Below are positions 7,121 through 13,953 of a stretch of 15,447 nucleotides of DNA, one piece after another. Made by a program: the position numbers and the translations under genes. Within the stretch, counting starts at the first letter, position 1. Every line of letters starts with the position of its first letter. The stretch spans positions 1 to 15,447 of the forward strand of contig CAZBBS010000064.1 of NCBI GenBank assembly GCA_964490145.1, read 5' to 3'. The notes below the pieces were generated by a model that saw nothing but the letters and a program-made list of their open reading frames with translations, made no database searches and was not told the origin of the DNA. The stretch comes from Eutrophocola sp964490145 (GTDB lineage: Bacteria; Pseudomonadota; Gammaproteobacteria; Pseudomonadales; Pseudohongiellaceae).

Positions 7121-7126
7121 TATAAT
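7121..7126 (+). promoter_or_regulatory. TATAAT -10 element directly before dacB
   Basis: A perfect TATAAT ends seven bases before the dacB ATG at 7133, so transcription from it would begin at or next to the start codon. That would give a leaderless or near-leaderless message. No good -35 is visible 16-18 bases upstream (the best T-rich hexamer, TTTGCA at 7095-7100, is 20 bases away). No Shine-Dalgarno is visible before 7133 either. Confidence 0.35.
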
Positions 7127-7132
7127 GCCGGC

Positions 7133-8551
7133 ATGAACCGCTTGTTTTTTTCTGCCTTGCTGGCAAGTCTTGCCCTGGCCATTCAGGCCCAGCCCTACGA
7201 GATTCCCGACCGTATCCAGAACGTGATCGACGGGCACAAACTGCCTGAAACCAGCTTCAGTTTTTATGTGCGTGAAATCGGGGCCGATGCGCCGGTGCTC
7301 TCAATCAATGCTGAAACCCCGATGAATCCGGCATCGGCGGTGAAAACCGTGACTACCCTGGCGGCCCTGGAGTCTCTCGGACCCAACTACACCTGGCAGA
7401 CCGAACTTTACGCCCTGGGGCCAATTTCCGATGGCGTACTGCATGGAGATCTGCTGATGAAGGGCAGCGGGGACCCCTTCATGGTGGAAGACCAGTTGCG
7501 CGGCATGCTCAAGTCCCTGCAGCGAGCAGGGGTTGAGCGTATCGAGGGCAACCTGGTGCTGGATGGCTCCTATTTCGATGCCTCTGTCACTGATAGCGAA
7601 CTGATCGACAACCAGGCAGGCCGGTCCTACAACACCAATCCCAACGCGGTGATAGCAAACTTCCAGGCCATGACCTTCTTTTTCTATCCCCACCCCAATG
7701 GCCGCGATGTGATCATTCATACCGATCCACGCCTGCCCAATGTGAAAATCAACAACCGGCTTTCACAGGTCAACCGCGCCTGCGGCGGCTACCAGCGTGG
7801 CATCAGTTTCAACCTGAATCCGACTGACCCTTCGGAAGTGATCTTCGAAGGGCGCTTTCCTTCCCGCTGCTCCCGCTACCAGATGGTGCGTGAGGTACTC
7901 AATGCCCCCGATTACACGTTTGGATTGTTCATGGAGTTGTGGACCGAGCTCGGTGGTGAACTCGATGGCACCCTGAGTCACGGCCAGGTTCCTGATGAGC
8001 TTGAACCCATCGTGGTCTGGAATTCAGTGCCGATGTCCGACATCATCAAATCCATCAACAAATTTTCCAACAACCTGATGACCCGTCACCTGCTTCTTAC
8101 ACTGGGGGCAGAAGTACTGGGGCCGCCGGCTACCGTAGAGAAAGGGATCGAGGCCATGAAGAATTATCTGGAACTCAAAAGCCTGGATTCCACCCAGTTG
8201 AGCCTGAGCAATGGTGCCGGGTTGTCCCGTGATACCCGGGTAACGGCACAATTGCTCAACAATATTCTGCGAAGCGCCTGGATCAGCCCCTACATGCCGG
8301 AATTTGTCGCTTCCCTGCCCATCAACGGGATGGATGGCACCATGCGCAACAGGGTAAGGGGGACAAACATGTCCGGTCGTATGCATGTGAAAACTGGTTC
8401 ACTGGATGAAGTGGCCGCAGTGAACGGATTTGTGTATTCGCAAAGCAACCGGATTTTCGCCGTCAGTGGTATGGTCAATCACGAACTGGCTGATCGCGGA
8501 CCGGGCGCAGAACTGCTTGATGCACTTCTGACCTGGACCTATCTTCAATAG
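7133..8551 (+). CDS. dacB: D-alanyl-D-alanine carboxypeptidase/endopeptidase, PBP4 type (peptidase S13)
   Basis: The 472-residue length is typical for DacB. A signal peptide covers 1-19 (cut after I-Q-A), placing it in the periplasm. The three penicillin-binding motifs are present: S-A-V-K (Ser68 nucleophile, Lys71) in N-P-A-S-A-V-K, S-N-N (312-314), and K-T-G (420-422) before S-L-D-E-V-A-A-V-N-G. Between the first two lies the long insertion typical of S13 enzymes (about 90-290), with M-K-G-S-G-D-P at 109-115 and cysteines at 217 and 246. The enzyme trims or cleaves peptide cross-links in peptidoglycan. A GTG at 7109 overlaps the previous stop and would add eight residues before the signal, but the ATG gives a proper signal peptide. 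It follows the quinoprotein gene closely but has no obvious functional tie to it, and a TATAAT at 7121 suggests its own promoter. Confidence 0.93.
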   Translation: MNRLFFSALLASLALAIQAQPYEIPDRIQNVIDGHKLPETSFSFYVREIGADAPVLSINAETPMNPASAVKTVTTLAALESLGPNYTWQTELYALGPISDGVLHGDLLMKGSGDPFMVEDQLRGMLKSLQRAGVERIEGNLVLDGSYFDASVTDSELIDNQAGRSYNTNPNAVIANFQAMTFFFYPHPNGRDVIIHTDPRLPNVKINNRLSQVNRACGGYQRGISFNLNPTDPSEVIFEGRFPSRCSRYQMVREVLNAPDYTFGLFMELWTELGGELDGTLSHGQVPDELEPIVVWNSVPMSDIIKSINKFSNNLMTRHLLLTLGAEVLGPPATVEKGIEAMKNYLELKSLDSTQLSLSNGAGLSRDTRVTAQLLNNILRSAWISPYMPEFVASLPINGMDGTMRNRVRGTNMSGRMHVKTGSLDEVAAVNGFVYSQSNRIFAVSGMVNHELADRGPGAELLDALLTWTYLQ

Positions 8552-8572
8552 CAACAACGACAGGATTCACTT

Positions 8573-9286
8573 ATGAAACCCATGTTTACTTTCTCTGTAC
8601 TGGTCTCGGCCCTGCTGCTGGCGGGTTGCGGTGGTGACAGCAATGCCCCGGCTGAAGAAGCGGCAGTTGATGCGACTTCTGACGCATCGGCTGTTGCTGA
8701 AGCAGCTGTACCGGTCCCAGGCCTGGTGCCACTGCCAGGCATGGAAGACAGTGTTCCCGAACTCACTGAAAAAACCACCGTACTGATGCAGACGGAAGCC
8801 GGGGACATCACCATCGATATCTACCCCCAGGCCGCGCCCAATGCAGCGGCACGTTTTGTGGAGCTGGTGGAGGCTGGTTTTTACGACAATACACCTGTGT
8901 TTCGCGTAGTGCCGGGGTTCGTAGCCCAGTTCGGCATCAACTGGCGCGATGAATATCCCGCATGGCAGGACAACAACTTTGATGACGACCCCACCCTGTT
9001 TGCACTGGAGCGCGGCACCCTGGCATTTGCCAAGGCCGGGCCCAACACCAACTCTACCCAGGTGTTCATCAACTATGCCGAAAACAACCGGTTGGCCGAT
9101 CCCCAGTACAACTTCACCACCTTTGGTATGGTGACTTCCGGGATGGACGCGGTAGATGCCTTCATTCCTGTGGGCGATCCCAATGGCGGTTTGAACCAGG
9201 GGCTGCTTTGGGCCAATGGTGGTGAATATCTGGAAGCACTGGATGAGCAGCCGGTGATGATCCTGGATGTTTCGATCGTTCCCTGA
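8573..9286 (+). CDS. Cyclophilin-type peptidyl-prolyl isomerase lipoprotein
   Basis: The 237-residue product begins with a lipoprotein signal, L-L-L-A-G-C, giving a lipidated Cys19. With Gly at position +2 it should go to the outer membrane by the usual rule. An Ala/Glu/Asp-rich linker (about 21-65) leads to a cyclophilin domain (70-237). Recognisable parts are T-E-A-G-D-I-T-I-D-I-Y (74-84), F-R-V-V-P-G-F-V-A-Q (110-119) with the active-site Arg111, Phe116 and Gln119, then G-T-L-A-F-A-K-A-G-P-N-T-N-S-T-Q-V-F-I (148-166) and F-T-T-F-G-M-V (181-187). The Trp and His of eukaryotic CypA in the 121-126 region are absent, as in many bacterial forms. It catalyses proline cis-trans isomerisation, probably helping periplasmic folding. 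It lies 21 bases after dacB with an AGGA site, so the two are likely co-transcribed. Confidence 0.93.
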   Translation: MKPMFTFSVLVSALLLAGCGGDSNAPAEEAAVDATSDASAVAEAAVPVPGLVPLPGMEDSVPELTEKTTVLMQTEAGDITIDIYPQAAPNAAARFVELVEAGFYDNTPVFRVVPGFVAQFGINWRDEYPAWQDNNFDDDPTLFALERGTLAFAKAGPNTNSTQVFINYAENNRLADPQYNFTTFGMVTSGMDAVDAFIPVGDPNGGLNQGLLWANGGEYLEALDEQPVMILDVSIVP

Positions 9287-9510
9287 TACCTGACTTCGTC
9301 AATTTCTCCTCTTTATTTCACTCCCGGGTTTAGCCGGAATTACAGCTAAACCTGGGACATTTCCCATCCTGGCAACAGTAGGTAGTCAGGCAAGTTTGAA
9401 TCGCGATTTCCCATTTTCTGGTTCCCATTGGGCTTTATTCAGGTTCGGTTTGGATTTGTCCACTCGAGGTTCGCTAGAACCAACGTAAATATAAAAACAG
9501 AGGTGGGATT
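9287..9510. other. Intergenic region with stem-loop and short repeats
   Basis: These 224 bases hold no credible gene. A 12-base inverted repeat (9323-9334 with 9345-9356, one G-T pair, 10-base loop) lies 36 bases after the isomerase stop. It could be a terminator or processing signal, but no T-run follows. ATTTCCCAT occurs twice (9359-9367, 9406-9414) and TTCCCAT again at 9422-9428. A small hairpin, GGTTC/GAACC, spans 9468-9481. AGGTGGGA at 9501-9508 is the ribosome site for the next gene. I could not place a convincing sigma-70 promoter. Confidence 0.5.
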
Positions 9511-10971
9511 ATGAAACGACTTAACCTGTATACATCCATTTTATGCCTGGGACTGGCAGCTTCACTGCCGGTTCATGCGCAAAATGGCAACAGCCGGGGT
9601 GCCAGCAATGGACAGCCTTTTCAGGAATTGCAAAGCGCCATTGATGCTGCTGAAGAAGCCGTCAATGCCGCCATTGATGCCAATACCGCACGAATTGATG
9701 CCAACGAGTCGGCTATAGAAGCCAACACGGCGGCGACCAGTGCCAATGCATCGGCGATCGATGCCAACAGTGCAGCGATTCAGGCCAACACAGCGGCAAC
9801 CGGCGCCAATGCCTCTGCGATTAGCGCCGAAGCTGCAGCCAGGGAAGCCGGTGATTCTGCCGTGGCAGCCGAAGCGGCAGCAGCCGTGGCCCAGGAAGCG
9901 GCAGCAAGAATCTCGGGTATTGCCCAACTCAGAAGTGAATTGATGTCATCCATTATTTCCCTGGAAGAGGATGTGAATGACGTGAGTGGCAGGCTGTCTA
10001 ACCTGGAAGGGCAGGTGCTGGTCAATGCCGAGGACATCGCTGGTGCCATGGAAGAAATAGGGTTCTTGAATGCTGCCCTGGCCAATGTATCAGGGGCCAT
10101 CCTCAGTGAGCTCCATGATCTGCAGTTCCAGCACCAGGCTGATATTGCGGATATCCGTAACCAGCTGGCCGGTCTGCGCTTTGAAGTGGATAGCCTGAGC
10201 ATTGGTCTCAATGAGCTTTCCCTTCAGTTAGGTCAGGAGCTGCTAGCCCTGCAGGCTGCCATTGATGCAAACAGTGCTGACATCGGTAACCTGATGGCGT
10301 CGGTAACGTTGCTCAATGGTCAGATGTCCGTTGCCCAGGCTGAAATTACCGACCTACTCAGCCGTGTTGGTCTGGCTGAACAGGCCCTGGCCCAGCAGGA
10401 GTCAGACCTCCAGAGTCTGGCGGGCGCATTGGCAGGGCTGGATGCCAGGATGCAGTTGCTTGAAAATCAGCCCTCTGGTGACGAATTGCTACTCGTTGAT
10501 ACCACAGCTGATGACTTTGATGGATCAGAGCTGGCAGATTTTTTCAGCTCCGTGTCGGTTTCTTCAAGTTCTTTTATCCTGGTTGAAGCAAGCACCAGCA
10601 GGCAGGGAACCTATGCCTGGTGTTCGACCAATGCCGCCTGGTATGTCAATAATTACCTTGGTAATTATCAGGGCAGTTCTTATCTGGTGAGTGGAAGTTG
10701 GGATAAATGGTACAAGGATAATGGCGGCGTATGGAATCACACCAACGCCAGTCATGGAAATTATTATGGAAGCGCCTGTGGAGGGGGGGCAAGTGGCTGG
10801 TGTAGTGAATGGGGTATTGGGGGTTTAGCTTTCAATGGATACCTTCCAAACTGGTCCTATGGTGCCAGTAGCCTGAATGGAAGTGAGATGTATAATCGCG
10901 AGGGCAGCTATGGTGATGGTACCTTGCGCATCAAGGTTGGTGAATCACGCGCCCAGACCTGTGGATTCTGA
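9511..10971 (+). CDS. Secreted coiled-coil/heptad-stalk protein with aromatic Cys-bearing C-terminal domain
   Basis: This 486-residue protein has a signal peptide (1-23, cut after V-H-A) and a strong AGGTGGGA ribosome site. Residues 54-109 are eight seven-residue units of the form A-I-D-A-N-T-A; another Ala/Glu-rich stretch runs to about 132. Residues 136-320 are predicted long coiled coil by eye (regular Leu/Ile spacing, many Asp, Glu, Gln), with an I-D-A-N-S-A-D unit recurring at 251-257. The last 135 residues (about 352-486) change character: rich in Trp, Tyr, Gly, Asn and Ser with cysteines 371, 423, 431 and 484, suggesting a disulfide-bonded surface or binding domain. The stalk-plus-head layout resembles trimeric adhesins or tail-fibre-like proteins, but there is no YadA-type membrane anchor at the C-terminus. 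I do not recognise the head domain. It stands alone, between a 224-base gap and a strong terminator. Confidence 0.85.
   Translation: MKRLNLYTSILCLGLAASLPVHAQNGNSRGASNGQPFQELQSAIDAAEEAVNAAIDANTARIDANESAIEANTAATSANASAIDANSAAIQANTAATGANASAISAEAAAREAGDSAVAAEAAAAVAQEAAARISGIAQLRSELMSSIISLEEDVNDVSGRLSNLEGQVLVNAEDIAGAMEEIGFLNAALANVSGAILSELHDLQFQHQADIADIRNQLAGLRFEVDSLSIGLNELSLQLGQELLALQAAIDANSADIGNLMASVTLLNGQMSVAQAEITDLLSRVGLAEQALAQQESDLQSLAGALAGLDARMQLLENQPSGDELLLVDTTADDFDGSELADFFSSVSVSSSSFILVEASTSRQGTYAWCSTNAAWYVNNYLGNYQGSSYLVSGSWDKWYKDNGGVWNHTNASHGNYYGSACGGGASGWCSEWGIGGLAFNGYLPNWSYGASSLNGSEMYNREGSYGDGTLRIKVGESRAQTCGF
9670..9837 (+). repeat. Eight 21-base in-frame repeats encoding heptads
   Basis: Units of 21 bases encode AIDANTA, RIDANES, AIEANTA, ATSANAS, AIDANSA, AIQANTA, ATGANAS and AISAEAA. 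The GCCAAC/GCCAAT core recurs at 21-base steps. The Asn every seven residues is typical of trimeric stalks, where it can line the core and bind anions. The DNA copies are diverged, so recent slippage is unlikely, but copy-number variation between strains is possible. Confidence 0.85.
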
Positions 10972-11000
10972 CCGGGCCTGAAGTATTGAAAAAAACATTA

Positions 11001-11030
11001 ACGCCCTGGTCTGACAACCAGGGCGTTTTT
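11001..11030 (+). terminator. Intrinsic terminator after the heptad-stalk gene
   Basis: A perfect 10-base stem (11001-11010 with 11017-11026) encloses a six-base loop and runs into a T5 tract at 11026-11030. It lies 30 bases after the stop at 10971. An A-rich run at 10989-10995 on the far side may also let it stop the convergent glutathione S-transferase transcript, whose stop codon is at 11047. Confidence 0.9.
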
Positions 11031-11046
11031 GCTTCATGGCAGAGGA

Positions 11047-11769
11047 TCACCCATTCTCATTCAAACTGCCATGAATCACCTGCAAGGCTTCGGCTTCCCC
11101 GGGCCTGCCGGTGATGGTCTGGGGCTTGGCAGCCAGCAGCTGCTTGAAGGTTCCGGCTCCGGGGCAGTTTTCGTAAAACCCGGCCAATTGCTCCAGATCA
11201 TCGAAACTGACGTGATCATCAAAGGTCAACCTGACCACGTCCAGTGCCTCCCATAACACGGCGTCCGCTGCCATCACATCCCGGTTGTTCATGTCCTGTA
11301 TCCATGACCATTGCGTCAGGGTCTGGTTGAGTGTGGCCAGGTGCATGCCCATCCGGTTTTTGAGAATGGCAGTGGCTGCCGCCACATTGGTCTGGGGCTG
11401 GAAGATATCGCACCAGATCAGGTTGACGCAGGGCACAAGCACATCCAGGAAAGCACTCGAAGTTAGCTGACGATGCTGCAGCCAGGCAAGGCTGTCTGCA
11501 TCGACACCGCCTAGCGTCCGATCCAGAAAATCGAGAATCACCAGCACTTCATTCAGGCGGGTATCGCCCCATTGCAGGAAGGGCAGTTTCTGGAAATCTC
11601 CGGTGATATCCCGGTCATTGCGGATCTCGGGCCAGTTGCTGTTATCCCTGGCCAGGACGATCCTGTCATCGGTAAACGGCACCTGGCGGTGGGTGAGCAG
11701 GGCGCGAATAAACTGGCCTCGGCCGCGCAAGTCAAAGTAGTGCAGGGTAACAGCTGGAAAATCAGTCAT
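11047..11769 (-). CDS. Glutathione S-transferase family protein
   Basis: The 240-residue cytosolic protein has an N-terminal thioredoxin-like domain: L-H-Y-F-D-L-R-G-R-G-Q-F-I-R (9-22), with Tyr11 in the position of the catalytic Tyr of sigma/alpha-type enzymes, and K-L-P-F-L-Q (61-66) with the cis-proline. The usual Q-S of the glutathione gamma-glutamyl site reads N-E (73-74). An all-helical C-terminal domain follows (about 90-230), with two Trp-rich helices. The family conjugates glutathione to electrophiles or acts as peroxidase. The start is taken at 11769; a second ATG seven codons upstream (11790) is possible and neither has a good ribosome site. The gene is divergent from the Rieske protein gene, with a gap of about 66 bases that must hold both promoters. 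It converges on the terminator at 11001-11030. Confidence 0.88.
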   Translation of the reverse strand: MTDFPAVTLHYFDLRGRGQFIRALLTHRQVPFTDDRIVLARDNSNWPEIRNDRDITGDFQKLPFLQWGDTRLNEVLVILDFLDRTLGGVDADSLAWLQHRQLTSSAFLDVLVPCVNLIWCDIFQPQTNVAAATAILKNRMGMHLATLNQTLTQWSWIQDMNNRDVMAADAVLWEALDVVRLTFDDHVSFDDLEQLAGFYENCPGAGTFKQLLAAKPQTITGRPGEAEALQVIHGSLNENG

Positions 11770-11835
11770 GATTTGGTGTCCGCAGGTCATGTCAGCGTAA
11801 AATGGTCACCCTGAATTTTACTGGGCCCCCCGTGC

Positions 11836-12153
11836 ATGACAATGACTTTTTACCCCCTGGAAAAATCCGCCAATCTGTATCCGGCGTACCGTGCTGCTTT
11901 TCAGTTGGCGGGACATCATTTGCTGCTGCTAGTTCATGAGGGCCAGCCTTGCGTGGTGGACAATATCTGTCCCCACGCCGGTTATCCGATGAAAGATGGG
12001 CTGGTTATCGATGGTCAGCTGCGCTGCCCCATGCATGGTTACCTGTTTGCCCTGAATGACGGCGCCTGCCATGCGGCCTACGAAGGCCCCTGCCAGGGTA
12101 TCCGTGTCTATGACGTGGTTGAACAGGATGGGCAGGTCGGCGTATATCTCTAA
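11836..12153 (+). CDS. Stand-alone Rieske [2Fe-2S] ferredoxin-like protein
   Basis: The 105-residue product is little more than one Rieske domain. The cluster motif is C-P-H (Cys45, His47) and, 16 residues later, C-P-M-H (Cys64, His67), the C-x-H…C-x-x-H pattern that binds a [2Fe-2S] cluster with two Cys and two His. The loops lack the extra disulfide cysteines of the bc1-type pattern, so it resembles the soluble ferredoxins of ring-hydroxylating dioxygenases or NirD-like subunits. It has no signal peptide. No oxygenase or reductase gene is nearby, so its redox partner is unknown. Two ATGs six bases apart (11836, 11842) are equally plausible starts. It may be transcribed with the downstream transporter, although that gene has a promoter-like element of its own. 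Confidence 0.92.
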   Translation: MTMTFYPLEKSANLYPAYRAAFQLAGHHLLLLVHEGQPCVVDNICPHAGYPMKDGLVIDGQLRCPMHGYLFALNDGACHAAYEGPCQGIRVYDVVEQDGQVGVYL

Positions 12154-12167
12154 TTCATCCTCATGGC

Positions 12168-12195
12168 CTGACTTTTACGCCCGGGTCGTTATAAT
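12168..12195 (+). promoter_or_regulatory. Candidate sigma-70 promoter for the Bcr/CflA transporter
   Basis: CTGACT (12168-12173) and a perfect TATAAT (12190-12195) are separated by 16 bases in the gap after the Rieske gene. The -35 matches four of six consensus positions. Transcription would start near 12202. Confidence 0.5.
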
Positions 12196-12209
12196 AGCGG
12201 CCTTTTGAA

Positions 12210-12224
12210 CCCGGTCAAACCGGG
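12210..12224 (+). promoter_or_regulatory. Perfect 6-base hairpin in the transporter leader
   Basis: CCCGGT (12210-12215), loop CAA, ACCGGG (12219-12224). It sits just after the predicted transcription start and before the TTG (12244) or ATG (12265) start. It could therefore be an operator or an RNA structure affecting translation. If the TTG at 12205 is the true start, it lies inside the coding region instead. Confidence 0.35.
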
Positions 12225-12243
12225 ACAATCCGGAATCACTCCC

Positions 12244-13437
12244 TTGAAAAAAGACATCATCAAGATGGCCCTGGTCCTGGGCTCATTGAGCTGGATCGGC
12301 CCGTTTGCCATTGATATGTACCTGCCTGCCATGCCGGTCATCGCAGAGGATCTGAATGCCACGGTGTCAGCCTCCCAGGCTACCCTTATGGCGTTCTTTA
12401 TTTCCTTTGGTGTCAGCCAGCTCGCCTATGGCCCGGCATCGGATGTGTTCGGCCGCAAGCCGCCGCTGTATTTCGGCCTGGTGGTGTTCGCCCTGGCATC
12501 CGTTGGCTGCGCCATGGCCCCTACGATTGAGATTCTTATCGGCATGCGGTTTCTGCAAGGCATAGGTGCAGCAGCAGTGATGTCCATTCCGCGGGCGGTG
12601 ATCCGCGACTGTTATACCGGCAATGATGCCACCCGTCTGATGTCCACGATCATGCTGATTATCGCTGTATCGCCCATGTTCGCACCTTTGCTCGGCAGTG
12701 CCGTGATTGTGCCGTTCGGCTGGCGCGCGGTATTCATTGCCGTGGCGCTGGCCACAGCCATGGGATTTACCATGACCAAATTCGGCCTGCGGGAAACCCT
12801 GCTGCCGGAAAACCGGACACCCTTCAAATTTGGCAGTATGTTCAAGGCCTTCGGCATCCTGTTTCGTGACAAGCACTACATGGGCCTGACGCTGATCGGC
12901 GGTATGGGCATGGCCAGTTTCTTTGCCTTCCTGGCGACCAGCTCGTTTCTCTACATGGATTTTTACGGACTGACCTCGATCCAGTACAGCCTGGCATTCG
13001 CCATGAATGCCTTCGGATTTTTTGCCGCCAGCCAGATGGCTGCCACACTGGAGGCGAAATTCGGCGTGATGAACGTGATTCGCTGGGCTGTTCGCGGCTA
13101 CTGTCTGTCCGCCTGTATTCTGTTCACCCTGGTGATGCTGGGATTTGACAGTTTCCCCCTGCTGGTTGGCCTGCTGTTGACCACCTATGCTTTTCTTGGT
13201 CTGGTGCTGCCAACCTCTATGGTGCTTGCCCTTGATGAGCATGGCCCGATTGCGGGTACAGCTGCAGCCCTTGGTGGAACCCTGCAGATGGTGGTGGGGG
13301 CGATTGCCATCGCCATTGTCAGTGCCGTATTCAACAATACGCCGGTTCCCCTGGTGACAGCTGTAGCCCTGTGTGCACTGGTGGCGCTGGTGTTGTCCGT
13401 TCTGGCGCTGCGCTCTACGGAATCCGCCAACGTTTAA
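12244..13437 (+). CDS. Bcr/CflA family multidrug efflux MFS transporter
   Basis: The 397-residue protein (from TTG 12244) has the length and twelve-helix hydrophobicity of this drug:proton antiporter subfamily in the inner membrane. The hallmark helix 1 I-G-P-F-A-I-D-M-Y-L-P-A-M-P is present, followed by S-F-G-V-S-Q-L and motif A, G-P-A-S-D-V-F-G-R-K-P (cytoplasmic loop 2-3). Helix 4 carries R-F-L-Q-G-I-G-A-A-A, and helix 5 carries S-P-M-F-A-P-L-L-G. Members export drugs such as chloramphenicol or bicyclomycin, or metabolites; the substrate here is not predictable. The start is uncertain: a TTG at 12205 gives 410 residues, TTG 12244 gives a short basic N-terminus (L-K-K-D-I-I-K), and ATG 12265 begins right at helix 1. 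None has a strong ribosome site. I chose 12244 because it gives the usual positive-inside N-terminus. Confidence 0.9.
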   Translation: MKKDIIKMALVLGSLSWIGPFAIDMYLPAMPVIAEDLNATVSASQATLMAFFISFGVSQLAYGPASDVFGRKPPLYFGLVVFALASVGCAMAPTIEILIGMRFLQGIGAAAVMSIPRAVIRDCYTGNDATRLMSTIMLIIAVSPMFAPLLGSAVIVPFGWRAVFIAVALATAMGFTMTKFGLRETLLPENRTPFKFGSMFKAFGILFRDKHYMGLTLIGGMGMASFFAFLATSSFLYMDFYGLTSIQYSLAFAMNAFGFFAASQMAATLEAKFGVMNVIRWAVRGYCLSACILFTLVMLGFDSFPLLVGLLLTTYAFLGLVLPTSMVLALDEHGPIAGTAAALGGTLQMVVGAIAIAIVSAVFNNTPVPLVTAVALCALVALVLSVLALRSTESANV

Positions 13438-13461
13438 TCCTGAAGCTGCCTTCCCTATAAT
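13433..13461 (+). promoter_or_regulatory. Candidate promoter for the sterol-desaturase-like gene
   Basis: A perfect TATAAT (13456-13461) lies 17 bases after TTTAAT (13433-13438, three of six consensus positions), which overlaps the transporter stop codon. The start would be near 13468, leaving a short leader to the ATG at 13485. Confidence 0.45.
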
Positions 13462-13484
13462 CAACCCGGTGCTGATATGGGAAG

Positions 13485-13925
13485 ATGGTGTTGAGCAACT
13501 CGATAGTCGAACATGAAGCCCAGATTCGGCTGGCTGTCTTTTCCGGGATTTTTATTCTGCTCGCCTTTCTGGAAATTCTGGCTCCCCGGCGTACCCTGAC
13601 ATTTGCCAAAAGCTGGCGCTGGTTCAGCAATCTGGGCATCAGTGTGCTCAATAGTGTGGTGCTAAGGTTGCTGCTTCCTGCNNNNNNNNNNNNNNNNNNN
13701 NNNNNNNNNNNNNNNNNNNNNNNNNNNNNNNNNNNNNNNNNNNNNNNNNNNNNNNNNNNNNNNNNNNNNNNNNNNNNNNNNCTGAGCCTGTGGGACAGGC
13801 TTTTCCGCTCCTATTGCGATCAGCCACGGGATGGGCATGAGGAGATGTCAATCGGGATTCGCGGCTTCCAGAATGACGATGCCACCAAAATGGCCAGGAT
13901 GCTGGCTCAGCCTCTAAAACCCTGA
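13485..13925 (+). CDS. Sterol desaturase/fatty acid hydroxylase family protein, interrupted by sequence gap
   Basis: Only the two ends are readable. The first 65 codons give an N-terminal cytoplasmic/membrane part: one hydrophobic helix (about 17-33), P-R-R-T-L-T (residues 34-39), then R-W-F-S-N-L-G-I and a second helix. The last 47 codons read S-L-W-D-R-L-F-R-S-Y, Q-P-R-D-G-H-E-E-M-S-I-G-I and a basic tail. Both ends match this family of membrane di-iron enzymes. The His-rich boxes (HxxxH, HxxHH type) and central helices fall in the gap. Typical members are about 260-300 residues, so several hundred bases are probably missing. The frame appears open across the N-run only by chance. The substrate is not predictable. 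The ATG at 13485 is very close to GGGAAG (13479-13484); TTG 13491 is an alternative with better spacing. Confidence 0.78.
   Translation: MVLSNSIVEHEAQIRLAVFSGIFILLAFLEILAPRRTLTFAKSWRWFSNLGISVLNSVVLRLLLPXXXXXXXXXXXXXXXXXXXXXXXXXXXXXXXXXXLSLWDRLFRSYCDQPRDGHEEMSIGIRGFQNDDATKMARMLAQPLKP
13682..13781. other. Assembly gap of exactly 100 N
   Basis: A run of exactly 100 unknown bases is the conventional placeholder for a scaffold gap of unknown size. It falls inside the sterol-desaturase-like gene. The true missing length is probably larger, because the family's catalytic core does not fit in 33 codons. Confidence 0.97.
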
Positions 13926-13953
13926 TTGGTCAACGTGCCTGTTGATACGACTC

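Noticed and set aside
9670..9837. Regular 21-base repeats as a CRISPR-like array
   Set aside because: The repeats are contiguous, in frame, diverged and encode heptads of a secreted stalk; there are no spacers or cas genes.
12367..13464. 365-codon open frame on the minus strand opposite the MFS transporter
   Set aside because: The translation is Gln/His/Gly-rich and low in hydrophobic pattern, which is typical antisense shadow of a membrane protein gene. The plus strand has unmistakable Bcr/CflA motifs.
13929..13946. GTCAAC/GTTGAT hairpin between the convergent desaturase and HD-GYP genes as a bidirectional terminator
   Set aside because: It has five Watson-Crick pairs plus one G-T pair and no T-tract on either side; too weak to call.
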